In this document: in pieces, positions 38,279 through 50,324 of the stretch
How the letters are laid out: each line of letters opens with the position of its first letter
How positions within the stretch are numbered: the first letter of the stretch is position 1
Assembly: GCA_963921425.1 (NCBI GenBank)
Contig: OY992837.1
Coordinates: 12,621,896 to 12,685,895, forward strand
DNA length: 64,000 nt
From: Dryas octopetala
Taxonomy: Eukaryota > Streptophyta > Magnoliopsida > Rosales > Rosaceae
Direction of reading: 5' to 3'
Position numbers and translations under genes: made by a program
The notes under the pieces: model-generated
Databases searched by the model: none
The model's input: the letters and a program-made list of their open reading frames with translations, nothing else
Told to the model about the DNA's origin: nothing

Positions 38279-39640
38279 TATTCAAAACTCAAAACCTCCA
38301 TGAAGACATGAGACCCCAAACCCCTAACTTGAGACCTATATTCTTGAGTATATACTTAAGACTTATAACCCAGAATATGGGACCTCGGACCAGACGCACC
38401 ACGTACCTCAATTCGAGCCGCACAAAACCTCGTGATCTCAAACTCAAGATGCGGGACCCTATTCGAACTCAAGACGTACATGTAACTCCAGAACTGAGAC
38501 TCCAAATTTAAGACTAAGACCTGGGATGCCGGACTCAAGATCTTGAACCTTCAACCAAACAAGCCCTAAATATTATTTAAATCCCATCATGCTTGGATAT
38601 TTAATCAAACAAATAAGTTTACAAAGTTTGAGACTTTTTATCTCATCTTTAAAAATCCTCAGTCTCAAATACGTCATCCAAATGGTTAGTAGAAAAGCTA
38701 ATAATTTTATATGGTCAAATTATCTTTTTTGTCAACTCGAAAATGAAATTTAGAGAATAACATATGAAATTAAAAAAAATGAAATTTTGAGAAGGCAAAA
38801 TTTCATTTTTACATTCCACCTTAATATTCCCTAAAAAAAAAAAAACATTCTACCTAAATAAGTGTTATTCTCAAATTCCCCACAAGCTAATTGGAATCAG
38901 GAAAAGATTCATAGCCTTAGACCTCAAATTTGAAACTAAGACTCGAGATCCAAAATTCTGGACCTGTGATTCATATATTGAACCCGTAACCCTAAATTAT
39001 GGATCACTAAACTTGAGACTCTAGACTTAAGACCTCGACCTTGGTACCTAAAATTCAGGACATGAGACTCAAACTTGGGACCTAGGACTTTAAACTTGGG
39101 ACGGGGAATACAAAATCTTGGAATTTGTATATTTAAATCCTATTACGCTTTAAGTAGCTGAATAAGTAAGTTTAAAAATTTTGTCACTATTGCATCTTTC
39201 CAAATTCTATTATTTGAAATTTTTTAAGCTTTTCTCCCCAAGATTGAGAGAAGTCCCAAATTTGAATACCTCCTCATTAGATTAAAAAAAAAATCTTTAA
39301 ATTTAAATACCTCATTGTTAGTGTAATTAATTAAAAAAAAAAAAGGAATAAAATGCACTAGAAAAGCAAAGAAGTAATTGGCGAATAACAATAAAAAAGA
39401 GGGTACAAGTGCAAGAGCACCCAAAATTCACAAAAAGCACCTGATAGAGCAGAGACGGACAATTTGTGCAGAGCGGGGAAGTTCAGACTTGAGTGCAGAG
39501 TGTGTGGCCCAGGATGGCTGCTTGTCTTTCTGTTGGGCTTCGGCCCCCAATTCAACCAAAAACAAAAATGGCGCCACACCTTCACTGACAACAGTGACAA
39601 GTGAAAACTCAATCACCCCTAAAACCCTGTAACAAAAAAA
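38279..39640. other. RECA3 upstream region with degenerate GAGACC-type filler
   Basis: About 38280-39130 is a degenerate repetition of ACT(T/C)(A/G)AGAC(C/T)-like words of no set period. It resembles in inverse sense the GGTTT/GAGGCT filler at 24580-24770. From about 39400 the sequence becomes mixed and is probably RECA3 promoter. No gene is seen. Confidence 0.4.
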
Positions 39641-39653
39641 AAAAAAAAATCCC

Positions 39654-39673
39654 AAAACCCTAAAACCCTAAAA
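39654..39673 (+). promoter_or_regulatory. Tandem telo-boxes upstream of RECA3
   Basis: AAAACCCTAAAACCCTAAAA, two overlapping AAACCCTAA elements, lies 63-82 bases before the ATG. It is followed by AAAACCCTC. Telo-boxes often sit near the transcription start of plant genes for DNA and RNA metabolism. Confidence 0.6.
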
Positions 39674-39735
39674 GGCTAAAACCCTCAAAATCTTCACTTC
39701 CATCTTGAAACCCTCAATCCACATTAATTCAAGAA

Positions 39736-39828
39736 ATGGGTTTACTCTTTCGTCCTACACTTGCACAGCGTCTTGGTCTCCCTGTCTTCAAGCAACCTCG
39801 CCTCGCCTCTCTACTCTGCTCTTTCCAC

Positions 39829-39873
<45 letters not shown>

Positions 39874-40777
39874 GTCTTCTTCAAGTGCAGTAGCACATAA
39901 TAAAAATATTTATAAATTTTTATAATTTTTTAATTGTCATTATTTGGTGTTTCAGTCCCAGAGAGGAAGAAGACAATCGACGACTTGTATGGGTAAATTT
40001 TACATTGCTTAAGTTCGCCTTTAGAGCTTGTGATTAGTACAAAATGTTAAATGTTATACATTGTTTGCAGTTGAATGTGATGCACTGGATTATGATGATA
40101 ATGACGATTCCAAAACAAGAGAGAAGGATGCTGCACTACACTTGGCTCTCTCACGGCTTTCTGGCGAATTTGGTCGCGAATCTATGATGTCTTTGCCGCG
40201 GTTTTTTCGCTCTAGGCGAGCACCTGTCATCTCCACTGGCTCCTTGAAGCTTGATTTAGCTCTTGGGATTGGAGGTTTACCAAAGGTAATTAATTGGGTA
40301 GTTATTACTTCTTGATGAATGCTTTTTTTCTAGATATCCCTTAACCCCACTCTAACCCGGAAATGCTCTGATGATGGTGGAATTTGATCCAGACCTTTGT
40401 ACAACGATAAGAGACTGGTAACTAATGATTTTAAACACTGGTGTATTGAATTCAGTTGATTTTTTTAGCTGCAAAGAGATAAATTAGTGTCATTTTTACA
40501 ACTATTGTGAGACATGTACATTGCCCTGTGCAGGGAAGAATTGTTGAAATTTACGGGCAAGAAGCATCTGGAAAGACCACACTTGCACTTCACATCATCA
40601 AGGAAGCTCAAAAGCTTGGAGGTGTGTATCTATTTGTTGTCTAATTCTTTAAATAGGAACTGTAGTCAATAAGTATGTGCTAACTTGGTATGATAGGGAA
40701 AGCAGGAGATATCCTTTTACTCATTTTTGTAGAACTCTGATCACCCACTTTACATAGGCTAATATATCTTCTAATTT

Positions 40778-40819
<42 letters not shown>

Positions 40820-43800
40820 TATAAATAAGTAAAGTTCTATTGAAGAGAAAGGAACACAAAACAGGGATGGAAAACTGAGATCCACTGATTAAGGGATGAG
40901 GAAATTAGACTTTTAGTTAAATTGTATTATTACAATCCTCAAAAGATCTACTACCCATTTCCCTCCATAGACACACCACATAATACAACGAGTAATAGCC
41001 TTCCAAGTAGAGCTAGTATGATGCTTACTGAATAATCACAAGCTCTACACCAACAGAGAAGTATATCCACCAGCAAATCAGGCATCTCCCAGACAACACC
41101 AGTCAACTGAACAACAGAGGACCAATACTCCCAAGCAACATACAATGCAACAAAAGAACATGATTAGGACTTCAATTTTAAAGAATACAGTTGCTTCTTA
41201 TATGATATACGACACCAATTCATCTCCCAGACAACGCCAGTCAACTGAACAACAACAAAGGACCAATACTCCCAAGCAACATAAAATGCAACAAAAGAAT
41301 ATGATATAGGACTTCAATTTAAAATAATACAGTTGCTTCTAATATGATATACGACACCAATTCAAATCTCCCAAGCACCATAACCAACACCAGATTTACC
41401 AGAAACATCCTGTTTCCATAAAGAATCACGCTCCTAAGCAAATCCAAAAGAGAAACAATAGAAGTATGCAACCTTCTAATACCCAAGCCCCTGAAATTAA
41501 CCAAAGAACACACCTTGTCCCATCCTGCTAGTGGATATTAAATTCATCTCCTGAGTCATCCCATAGAATTACTTTACAACTTTTGAAGTCTCTTCAACAC
41601 TTTTAAAGTCATGGGAATTGAGATTAAAAAAATAAGTATGCAAACTGTTGGGACTATTACTAAGCAAGTTAAGACGGTAACCTAAAATTTGAGTAAGGTC
41701 TGAAATCATTAATGAGAAATCCCAATTTCTTTCGGATATGAGGAATGGAGGTACTGAAACTTTTTACTAAAGAATGAAGGTCTTAAAGAATTCCTGCTAC
41801 ACTGTCATATTATCACCCTTAAGAGCACCCCAAAAAACCTGGAAAAGTTCCATATTAAAGTCATCATGGTCCGGAGTCATATGACCATTCAATCCTGCAA
41901 AACCTCAAAGATTTTCATTTCTGAAAATAGACATTCCAACCAGCATGTTTCCTCTGTATCGATAGATTGAAAATTTGAGCCATCCATACAAGGTTGCCAG
42001 GAACAATATTCAGTATTTTTCTTTATTTATTTATCACTCTCTAGCACCAAATGGTAATTGTCGGTAACTCTAGGCAATTCATTATCCTACCTGCTAAGAA
42101 ATGTTTAATCTGACTTTGTGATATCTTTTATTTTTCTGTTTCTTTTCATATCTTTCAAGTTCTCTTCCCAGGAGCCATTACATATGTGTCATAAGGGCAA
42201 TTGCACCTCTCAATAAATTTCTGATAGCAGTTCAAGAGCTTGGTGCTTAGTAATATAAAAAAGGTTGCAATGAATGTATCTTACAACCTAAAAGACCAGT
42301 GATCTCCTCCACTCCTTCAACCTCCCCCCTCTAGGACCATTTAATATTAACAAAACTCACCATTTAACCCAAAATGCTTCAAAGAAAATCACATACAGAG
42401 AGTTTTAATGTGGTCTGGTACAGACCTTTTAAAGTTGAACCTTTAGAGTTTATTGAAACCAGTCAGTGCAACAATGCAGTTGGTAATATGTACATCTTAC
42501 TATGAAGAGTTGTAACTTTAATCATGGAATGGTAAAAAGGATCTCTCTCTCTCTCTCTCTCTGCGTGCCTTCATATTTTGTCATCTTGCTGCGTAATGAG
42601 ATAAATCTCGTATGAGTAAGATTAAACATGTTTCTTCTAGTTCTCTTATTGTGGAAAAGTACAAGTATTTTAAGGACTAAGGACAATTGAAATCTTAGTA
42701 GTTGTGTGTTTTTTACAAACCACAAAAGAAACCAATATAAGACATAGTTACTGCTAATTATCATTTGGGCAACTGAGTTACATCTCCTCTATTTGAATTT
42801 TTAGGTTCTTATGACTTGTGCTGGTCATATCAGATATTCATGCTATTCATTTGTTTAATTCCAATGGAGTCACTACATTGTTCCATATTGTTTCTCTTTT
42901 CAGTTTACTATTATAATTGCTTCACTAGACTGTCTTTTTGGCAGGATATTGTGCATATCTTGATATAGAGAACGCCATGGACCCTTCACTTGCTGAATCA
43001 ATGGGTGTAAACACAGAAAACCTTCTTATTTCACATCCCAATTCTGCTGAAAATGTGCTGAATGTGGTTGACACTCTGACTAAAAGTGGTTCTTTGGATG
43101 TAATTGTGGTTGATAGTGTAAGTGGTTAACACTTGTACGTGATTGTGGTGTAATTGCTTCTTTAGATTTTACTCTTTGTTGAGATTGGGTATTTTGGATG
43201 TCTTTTACCAACTTGGCTGCCATCCTTTTACTTTTCATTGCCCGTGTGGGTGAAAAGACATGCCAACCTGTTTTCCAACACCAATCTTTTGTGTTCTCTA
43301 CAAACACATACATACGAACATATCTATACATACATATAGTAGCGGTGTTGGTAACTGCATATTTTATTTGAGGAACTTTTGCTGTACTCGGCACTCTGAG
43401 GAGGAACCTGTATTGGGAAATTTATGTAATGAAGTTATTAATCTTAATAATTGTGACATTGTCATGGCATTTGTGTTGTATTTTAAATGAAGTATACCCC
43501 TGGTGTGATTGGTAAAACTGGAAACTGAAATTTCCTGGCCTGATAACTAATGAAATATAGAAGGATAAGTTGAGTGAGTTTACTGTTGAACGGAAATGAG
43601 AGAGTTCATAATTGGACCTGCCCTTTCCATTTCTTTAATTTGATGAATTTATGCTGCTGTGCTTTCATGGATATAGATGATGGCCATTGATCATTTTAAG
43701 TTTTTTGATGATAAAGAAATTAATCATTTAATACTACTGCCTGGTGTGCTTTGATTTTTCAGGTAGCTGCCCTGGTCCCTCAATGCGAACTTGATGTTGT

Positions 43801-45629
43801 AATTGGTGGTGCATACCCAGATGCACAGTCAAAAATAATGACCCAAGCACTACGGAAAATACATTCTTCCTTATCTCATTCTCGAACTCTTATTGTCTTT
43901 ATTAATCAGGTTATAGCAACCCTACTGGTACACTTTAACCTATGTATTGTCTATTATAATTTGTATGTCATAAGCTACAGTAAAGAGAAATGACACATAC
44001 TATCTGACATTATCTTTTGTATCCAGGTTAGGTTAAGTCCAAACTCAGGCCAAGGTTCTGGACTAATGGATGAGGCCACTTGTGGTGGAAATGCCTTGAG
44101 ATTCTATGCAGCAATGCGATTGAGAATAAAAAGAACACATTTACTTAAGATTGAGGATAAGGTAAACCCTTCATTAATTTAATAAGAGAGCACACATATG
44201 CTTTTTTTCTGAGAAATTATTCATGTTTCTGCTGTAGTTAATGCTACTTTTCTTTATGTTTCATGCTGTTGTTCACTTTGGATCAGTCATATAGCTGCTT
44301 TGGGAAAATATCTTGGTCATATTTGTTAAGACTAACTAATAGTTGTCTGCAATATATATACAGTCCTTCTCTACGGGTGGATGCCTGCATTTTTTTTTTT
44401 CATGGATTTCCCGCATTGTTAAGACTAACTAATAGTATCTGGTAGCACTGCCGAGTGCTCAACAATGTCTTTTTCTTCTTCTCCCGAGAGCTCGGGATTG
44501 GTTAAAACCTAACATGCAGCCTCCACAAGCCCCATTTTTTACCCTAGGAGGGTATGGGGTGAAACGTTGGAAAATGCCCTCAAAAATCGAAGGAAACGGT
44601 GCCGAGCGCTTCTTGCAGCGCTCGGCTGTTATAAAGAAACCACTGCCGAGCACTCGCCACCATTGCCGAGCGCTCGGCATTTGATATCCACAAAAAAAGG
44701 GATATGTCTGCCCTAGAGAAAATCTGTATATATAATTGTTTCATAATGTCAGACAATAAACTAAGAGTAAGAAAACTGATGGAAAAAGAAAAAGCTAGTC
44801 CTTAAAGGAGCAGCCCCAAAACCAGAGGACAATATATACAAAGCAATAAAGCTGCAAAGAGAAAGCAATAAGAGACTACAATGTTGCTTTTGCAATTGAA
44901 GCATACTTTTGGCCATGAATTTTGGTGGCTGCAATCTTTTGTTCTTGCCTGAAAACTGTGCTCCAATAGGTCTTGGTACCCTCAGTAGGTAAATGTCCAT
45001 TAGTGACACTTCCAGAGCTTTTCGCTTGAAAATTATGGTAATGTATCACAAATACTATTGCTTATTCTGGGTGTTAGGTTGATCTACTTAAAATGTGGTG
45101 GTGAAGTTCCTTGATGCATTGTGTAGGATACTTGAGGCATTTACATTGCCATAAAAAGAATAGGTACACTGTATGGATGCTCAATTTATTGTTTATAATT
45201 TTATATATTGACCAACAGATATTTCAGTTTTTCAATTTACTCTTCACTTACAGTTTGTAACTGGATTTTCAACTGTTTCCGTATGAGGAATTCTATTCTT
45301 TTATCATAGCATAAATTTCATCTTGTTTTTAGGTTACTGGTCTTGGGATTTCTGTGCAAGTAGTGAAAAATAAATTAGCACCTGCAAATAAGAAGGCTGA
45401 TCTAGGGATACAGTTTGGAAGAGGCTTATGCCGTGAATCTGAGGTATTGCAGTTGGCTTGTGAACATGGAGTCATTGCAAAAGAAGGAAGCGAATACCTC
45501 ATAGGACGAAAGGTTTTTAATAATGAACAGGCAGCTGAAAAGTATCTGGAACAAAATGTTGGGATTTTAGATAAGATAGTCATGATCTTAAGGAAAATGC
45601 TGTTGGAAAAAGAGAGTCGAGTTAGATAG
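39736..45629 (+). CDS. RECA3: Organellar RecA recombinase, RECA3 type
   Basis: This is a bacterial-type RecA for homologous recombination in organelles; Arabidopsis RECA3 suppresses recombination between mitochondrial repeats. Exons are 39736-39831, 39956-39992, 40071-40285, 40534-40621, 42945-43117, 43763-43909, 44027-44161 and 45333-45629. All are GT-AG, total 1188 bases (395 residues). The Arg-rich, acid-poor N-terminus (about 45 residues) suits a transit peptide. Walker A is GQEASGKTT at 124-132; Gln replaces the usual Pro. DIENAMDP at 152-159 supplies the catalytic Glu, and VIVVDS at 198-203 is Walker B. FINQVR and GGNALRFYA follow the RecA core. The C-terminus ends soon after [20 protein letters not shown] without the acidic tail of other plant RecAs, which favours RECA3 over RECA2. 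No break is seen. The last exon is duplicated at 52966. Confidence 0.93.
39832..39870 (+). repeat. CT microsatellite starting at the RECA3 intron 1 donor
   Basis: Exon 1 ends CAG at 39831, and the intron begins GTCTCTCTCT and continues as pure CT to 39870. The first intron of the GH17 gene (51531) has the same arrangement. Confidence 0.9.
40930..41960 (-). mobile_element. Antisense LINE fragment in RECA3 intron 4
   Basis: On the minus strand a [15 protein letters not shown] block (about 41880-41830) corresponds to the A-PGPDGF-MEFF region of plant L1-type reverse transcriptase. FRGLGIRRL (about 41497-41470) corresponds to the GGLGIR-L motif near the C-terminus, and WEYWSS near 41130 to the region after it. 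It is broken by stops and an internal loss and includes a tandem duplication (41083-41362). It accounts for most of this unusually long intron. Confidence 0.65.
41083..41362. repeat. Two tandem units of about 138 bases in RECA3 intron 4
   Basis: CATCTCCCAGACAAC(A/G)CCAG starts units at 41083 and 41221, and each ends near GATATACGACACCAATTC. The units differ by a few substitutions and a short AAC insertion. They lie inside the LINE fragment. Confidence 0.85.
44321..44700. repeat. Direct repeat and CCGAGCGCTCGG palindromes in RECA3 intron 7
   Basis: TTGTTAAGACTAACTAATAG occurs at about 44323 and again at about 44416, some 94 bases apart. After the second copy, 44447-44685 is bounded by GCACTGCCGAGTGCTC and GCCGAGCGCTCGGCA, and contains CGCTTCTTGCAGCGCTCGGC. 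It looks like a small inverted-repeat element with GC-palindromic ends. The superfamily was not determined. Confidence 0.5.
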
Positions 45630-46434
45630 ACCCCGAGTGAATGAGCATTACTCAAATATGATTACTTGAAAATTGAAATGTTGAATTACTTGAAAATTGA
45701 AATGTTGAGGGGTCTGGCCACATCCAGCATGATGCATGCCCGAAGGATCTTTGTTATGACATTTGCAATGGAATGTCTTCCTCATGAGGTGGTAGCATTT
45801 CTATGGAAAATTTGATGGTGGCTAAATGCAGTCCAGGCCATTAAAGCTGGAAGTTCCCTCCATTAGTCATTACCTTCCAGTTATCATATGTCAGAAGATT
45901 TCAGCTCTTCTCTGGTTTGTCTGGCAACTAAACAACAACATAGTTGTTCACTTGTTGTAATTGTATATAGAACCTTGATTATGAGTTGTACTTTATTTTG
46001 ACCATTGTATGAGAAACATACATCATGAAACTCTTCTTGGATCTCTCATTTTAAATCATTACTTGCTAGTTACTATACAAGCGCAGATCAGATGCGACAC
46101 AGACATCACGCATGCCCACACACGCACATTCTTGTATAAAAGTTAAAAATCAAAAGTGAATGCTAGTGACACTTGTCTTTTAATGCGTTGAGTTGATAGA
46201 CCGGTTGACGACTGTAATTATCACATGGTTATGAGAGAGAGAAACTTTCTTGTAACAGGGATAAAGGATGACTTGGCATTTCAAAAAACAAAATCTTTCT
46301 TGAAATTAGAGAAACTTCTATGTGATGAGGCATAAAAACATATATATTATGATGTCATTGGATGAGGATACCAGCTCATACTTATTATTGTTGTAGGTGA
46401 AGACTGTGACACAATTACAATAAGTTCGGTTACA
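45630..46434. other. RECA3 3' UTR and spacer
   Basis: To about 46030 this matches the copy-B sequence at 53830-54045 and 54685-54720, so it is the RECA3 3' region. CTTTATTTTGACC at 45991 is the empty site of the solo LTR found in copy B. Beyond that nothing is recognised. Confidence 0.6.
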
Positions 46435-46442
46435 TGTACATC

Positions 46443-48570
46443 TAGGGGTGGGTTCGGATCGGTAACCGAACCGAAACCCCTAAACCGAAGACCGAACCGA
46501 ACCCTTCCGGTAAGCCTCCATGGCAACCGAGACCGAGACCGGAAAGCCGGTAAACCGATGTCCGGTCAACCGAAGAATCCGGTCGGCTCGGCTCGGTCAT
46601 GGGCCTAGACCGAACACATGTTTTGGGCCACATTTTGCCTGCGGAGGTGGTGGTGACGAGCGATGCTACTCTGTGAGGTGGTGGTGACGAGGGATGCTGC
46701 TCTGTGAGGTGGTGGTGACGAGCGATGCTGCTCTGTGAGGTGGCAGAGATGAGGCAGAGAGGAGGCGGAGATTGAGAGAGAAGGCAGAGATGAGGCAGAG
46801 AGGAGGCGAAGAGTGAGAGAGGAGGCGGAGAGGTTCAGTTCCAAAACGTCAAAATGACAACTTTTCCCGCTCTAACCAGATCTAGAACAAGCCCAACAGC
46901 ACACAAATAAATGATCAAGAAGCAGTGAGAACTTCAGAACCTGAGAACTGGATCTTCGGGATTGGGTCCCCAAAACGACAGCGACTCGGGGAATCCACTT
47001 AGATCTTGGATTTGAGAGCCCGAGGATTGAGATTAACAGATCTGGGACTTGGACACAGTGGTCTCGACTTCTCCGGATAGAAACTTCTAGGTCAACGAAC
47101 TCAGAGGCCAGAGAGAGAGAAGGGGTTAGGGTGAAAAATGTGGCTTCAAACCTTTACTAGGGTGGAGGCGGATTCGAGATCTCAGAGGCCAGAGAGAGAG
47201 AAGGGGTTGGGGTGAAGAACGTGGCTTCAAACTTTTACTAGGGTGGAGGCGGATTCGAGAATGAGAGAGCCAGTGAAAAAAATTAGGTTTGTTGACTTAA
47301 GTTAGTTTTGTTTAAAGTTTTTTTTTTTTTTTTTTAATTAAGACATTAGGGTATTTTGGGGTTTGGTTTAGGGTTTAGGGTATTTTGGGGTTTGAATTGG
47401 GGTTTGGGTGGGGTTTGGAGTTTTTGATTTTTATTACATATGTTTTTTAGTATATTGTTTATTAGTTTATATGTTTTTTAATTTATTTCATATCTTAATA
47501 AAAATATTATAGGATATCCTAAAATAACCTTAGGGTATAGGACTATAGGATATACTATATAGTATATGAATATAGTATATAGTTATTTACCATCATACCA
47601 TATAGTATATAAGGATATAGTTATATAGTATATAAGACTATAAGTATATAGTCTATACAATAATACAATATAGTGATATACATATAGGATATTATTGTAT
47701 TAAACCCCAAACCCTATATAAGTATATAGTATAACTATATAATAGTATAATAGTATAATACCATATAGTCATATACTATTATACTATATAAGACTTATAA
47801 GTATATACTATATAGTAAATTAATTATATACCATAATACCATGTCCTAATATAGTAATATAGTAATATAGTAATATATACCATAATAGTATAATACCATG
47901 TCCTATATAAGTATATTGTATATAAGTATATAGTTATATACTATATAATATATTAATTATATACCATAATACCATATATGGTATATTAATTATATACCAT
48001 ATATGATATAAAGTATAAACCACAGGTCCACAACAATGAATCACACAATAAGGTTTAGGCCCTTAGGGGCTTAGGGCTTAGGGTATGGGATATACATACT
48101 GATATAGGATATAAATTATAATGATATATAGGGTTTAGAATTTACTAATTTAGTATAATATATTAATATAATAATATTATGGTTTAGGGTATTTTTAATT
48201 AGTTTACTGTTTATATATATATGTATATATTAAAAAACATATAAATTAAAATTATAGGGTTTATAAATTTATATATGTTTTATATAAATTATAGAAATAT
48301 ATTATATAAAATTATAAATTATTTATTAGAAATGTATAAGAAATGTATTAAAAATGTATAAAAATGAATTATGTAAATGATTTGTTAAGTATATTCGGTT
48401 CGGTTCGGTTTACCGACGGTTTAAAGATATGGAAACCGGGACCGAACCTCCCGGTTCGGTAGTCAAACCGAACTTTCAGTACGGTTTTTTTTCGGTACGG
48501 TTTTTTTCGGTATCGGTTGGGCCGGTTTCGGGCTCGGCCTCGGTTTTTTGGTCAAACCGACCCAGCCCTA
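46443..48570. mobile_element. hAT-type non-autonomous element, 2.1 kb
   Basis: It starts TAGGGGTGGGTTCGG and ends CCGACCCAGCCCTA, with a perfect 8-base duplication TGTACATC (46435-46442, 48571-48578). CGGTTCGGTTTACCG-type words crowd both subterminal zones. Inside are three and a part units of 31 bases (46644-46750, GAGGTGGTGGTGACGAG), an 81-base tandem pair (47102-47265), and about 1.1 kb of TATAGTATATAAGG-type AT repeat (47290-48390). No transposase is present. It separates RECA3 from the 535-bp repeats and is absent from copy B. Confidence 0.9.
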
Positions 48571-48719
48571 TGTACATCAATGTTTATAGGCTATACCCTT
48601 GTACCTTTTTTTTTTTTTTTGGGATCCCTTGCCATTCCACATGTTCAAGTTCGTCTACAATAATTCCAAAAATCGTTCTAATGACTGTTCCATTTTGAGG
48701 TGGTGTATTGGAGGGGAGG

Positions 48720-50324
48720 CCTCCATATCACATCCTTCAATTGGTGCTTATTTCAAATCTTTGGCAAAGTAGCATGGAAACCGAAGAACTTGTTGGCCAT
48801 ATGTAAATAATTAATGAGCAAGTTAGACCTAATTCGGAGGAGCCAATGAGCGATACAAACGAGCTGTTGCAAGCGGCATATAGAGTTTCGAGGAAGGTGA
48901 AAACTAAGAAATTAAGAAAGCTAGCACTTAGCCACGTATCGTGTGCATTGGTCCAAACGCTTATTGTCACTATGGAGAACCAAGTCAGCTCCTAACAAGC
49001 CTTGATAGTCCTGGATATATGCTATCCATGCACACTGGGGCAGACAAGGTAACGTGTCTGTGGGCCAAAATGGAAGATTGCTGTATATAAGTAAATGCAT
49101 TGCACCTTGGTCCTTGGTCCTTAATTTCCTCCATTTATTAGGATGGAACTTGTCCCATTGCACCATTATTTCACAAATTAAAAAGTTTTCTCTTCAAACA
49201 CAGTCTCCAATTCTCCATATCTAATGGCGCGCATCAATTAATTAATCAACATATCCTCCATATCACATCCTTCAATTGGTGCTTATTTCAAATCTTTGGC
49301 AAAGTAGCATGGAAACCGAAGAACTTGTTGGCCATATGTAAATAATTAATGAGCAAGTTAGACCTAATTCGGAGGTGCCAATGAGCGATACAAACGAGCT
49401 GTTGCAAGCGGCATATAGAGTTTCGAGGAAGGTGAAAACTAAGAAATTAAGAAAGCTAGCACTTAGCCACGTATCGTGTGCATTGGTCCAAACGCTTATT
49501 GTCACTATGGAGAACCAAGTCAGCTCCTAACAAGCCTTGATAGTCCTGGATATATGCTATCCATGCACACTGGGGCAGACAAGGTAACGTGTCTGTGGGC
49601 CAAAATGGAAGATTGCTGTATATAAGTAAATGCATTGCACCTTGGTCCTTGGTCCTTAATTTCCTCCATTTATTAGGATGGAACTTGTCCCATTGCACCA
49701 TTATTTCACAAATTAAAAAGTTTTCTCTTCAAACACAGTCTCCAATTCTCCATATCTAATGGCGCGCATCAATTAATTAATCAACATATCCTCCATATCA
49801 CATCCTTCAATTGGTGCTTATTTCAAATCTTTGGCAAAGTAGCATGGAAACCGAAGAACTTGTTGGCCATATGTAAATAATTAATGAGCAAGTTAGACCT
49901 AATTCGGAGGTGCCAATGAGCGATACAAACGAGCTGTTGCAAGCGGCATATAGAGTTTCGAGGAAGGTGAAAACTAAGAAATTAAGAAAGCTAGCACTTA
50001 GCCACGTATCGTGTGCATTGGTCCAAACGCTTATTGTCACTATGGAGAACCAAGTCAGCTCCTAACAAGCCTTGATAGTCCTGGATATATGCTATCCATG
50101 CACACTGGGGCAGACAAGGTAACGTGTCTGTGGGCCAAAATGGAAGATTGCTGTATATAAGTAAATGCATTGCACCTTGGTCCTTGGTCCTTAATTTCCT
50201 CCATTTATTAGGATGGAACTTGTCCCATTGCACCATTATTTCACAAATTAAAAAGTTTTCTCTTCAAACACAGTCTCCAATTCTCCATATCTAATGGCGC
50301 GCATCAATTAATTAATCAACATAT
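48720..50324 (+). repeat. Three tandem 535-bp units, nearly identical, promoter-like
   Basis: Units start at 48720, 49255 and 49790, each exactly 535 bases from CCTCCATATCACATCCTTC to CAATTAATTAATCAACATAT. I noticed one difference (GGAGGAGCC versus GGAGGTGCC). Each holds GCTGTATATAAG, a good TATA box, and about 150 bases later CATATCTAATGGCG, a start-codon-like ATG that soon meets a stop. Copy B has one diverged counterpart split by insertions (about 54845-54890 and 57055-57185). The short minus-strand frames repeated in each unit are shadows. The units may be a duplicated promoter/leader of a GH17 gene; that is inference. Confidence 0.9.

Noticed and set aside
48737-50236. Repeated 77- and 81-codon minus-strand frames
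   Set aside because: They recur only because the 535-bp unit is repeated. They have no domain and sit opposite a promoter-like region.
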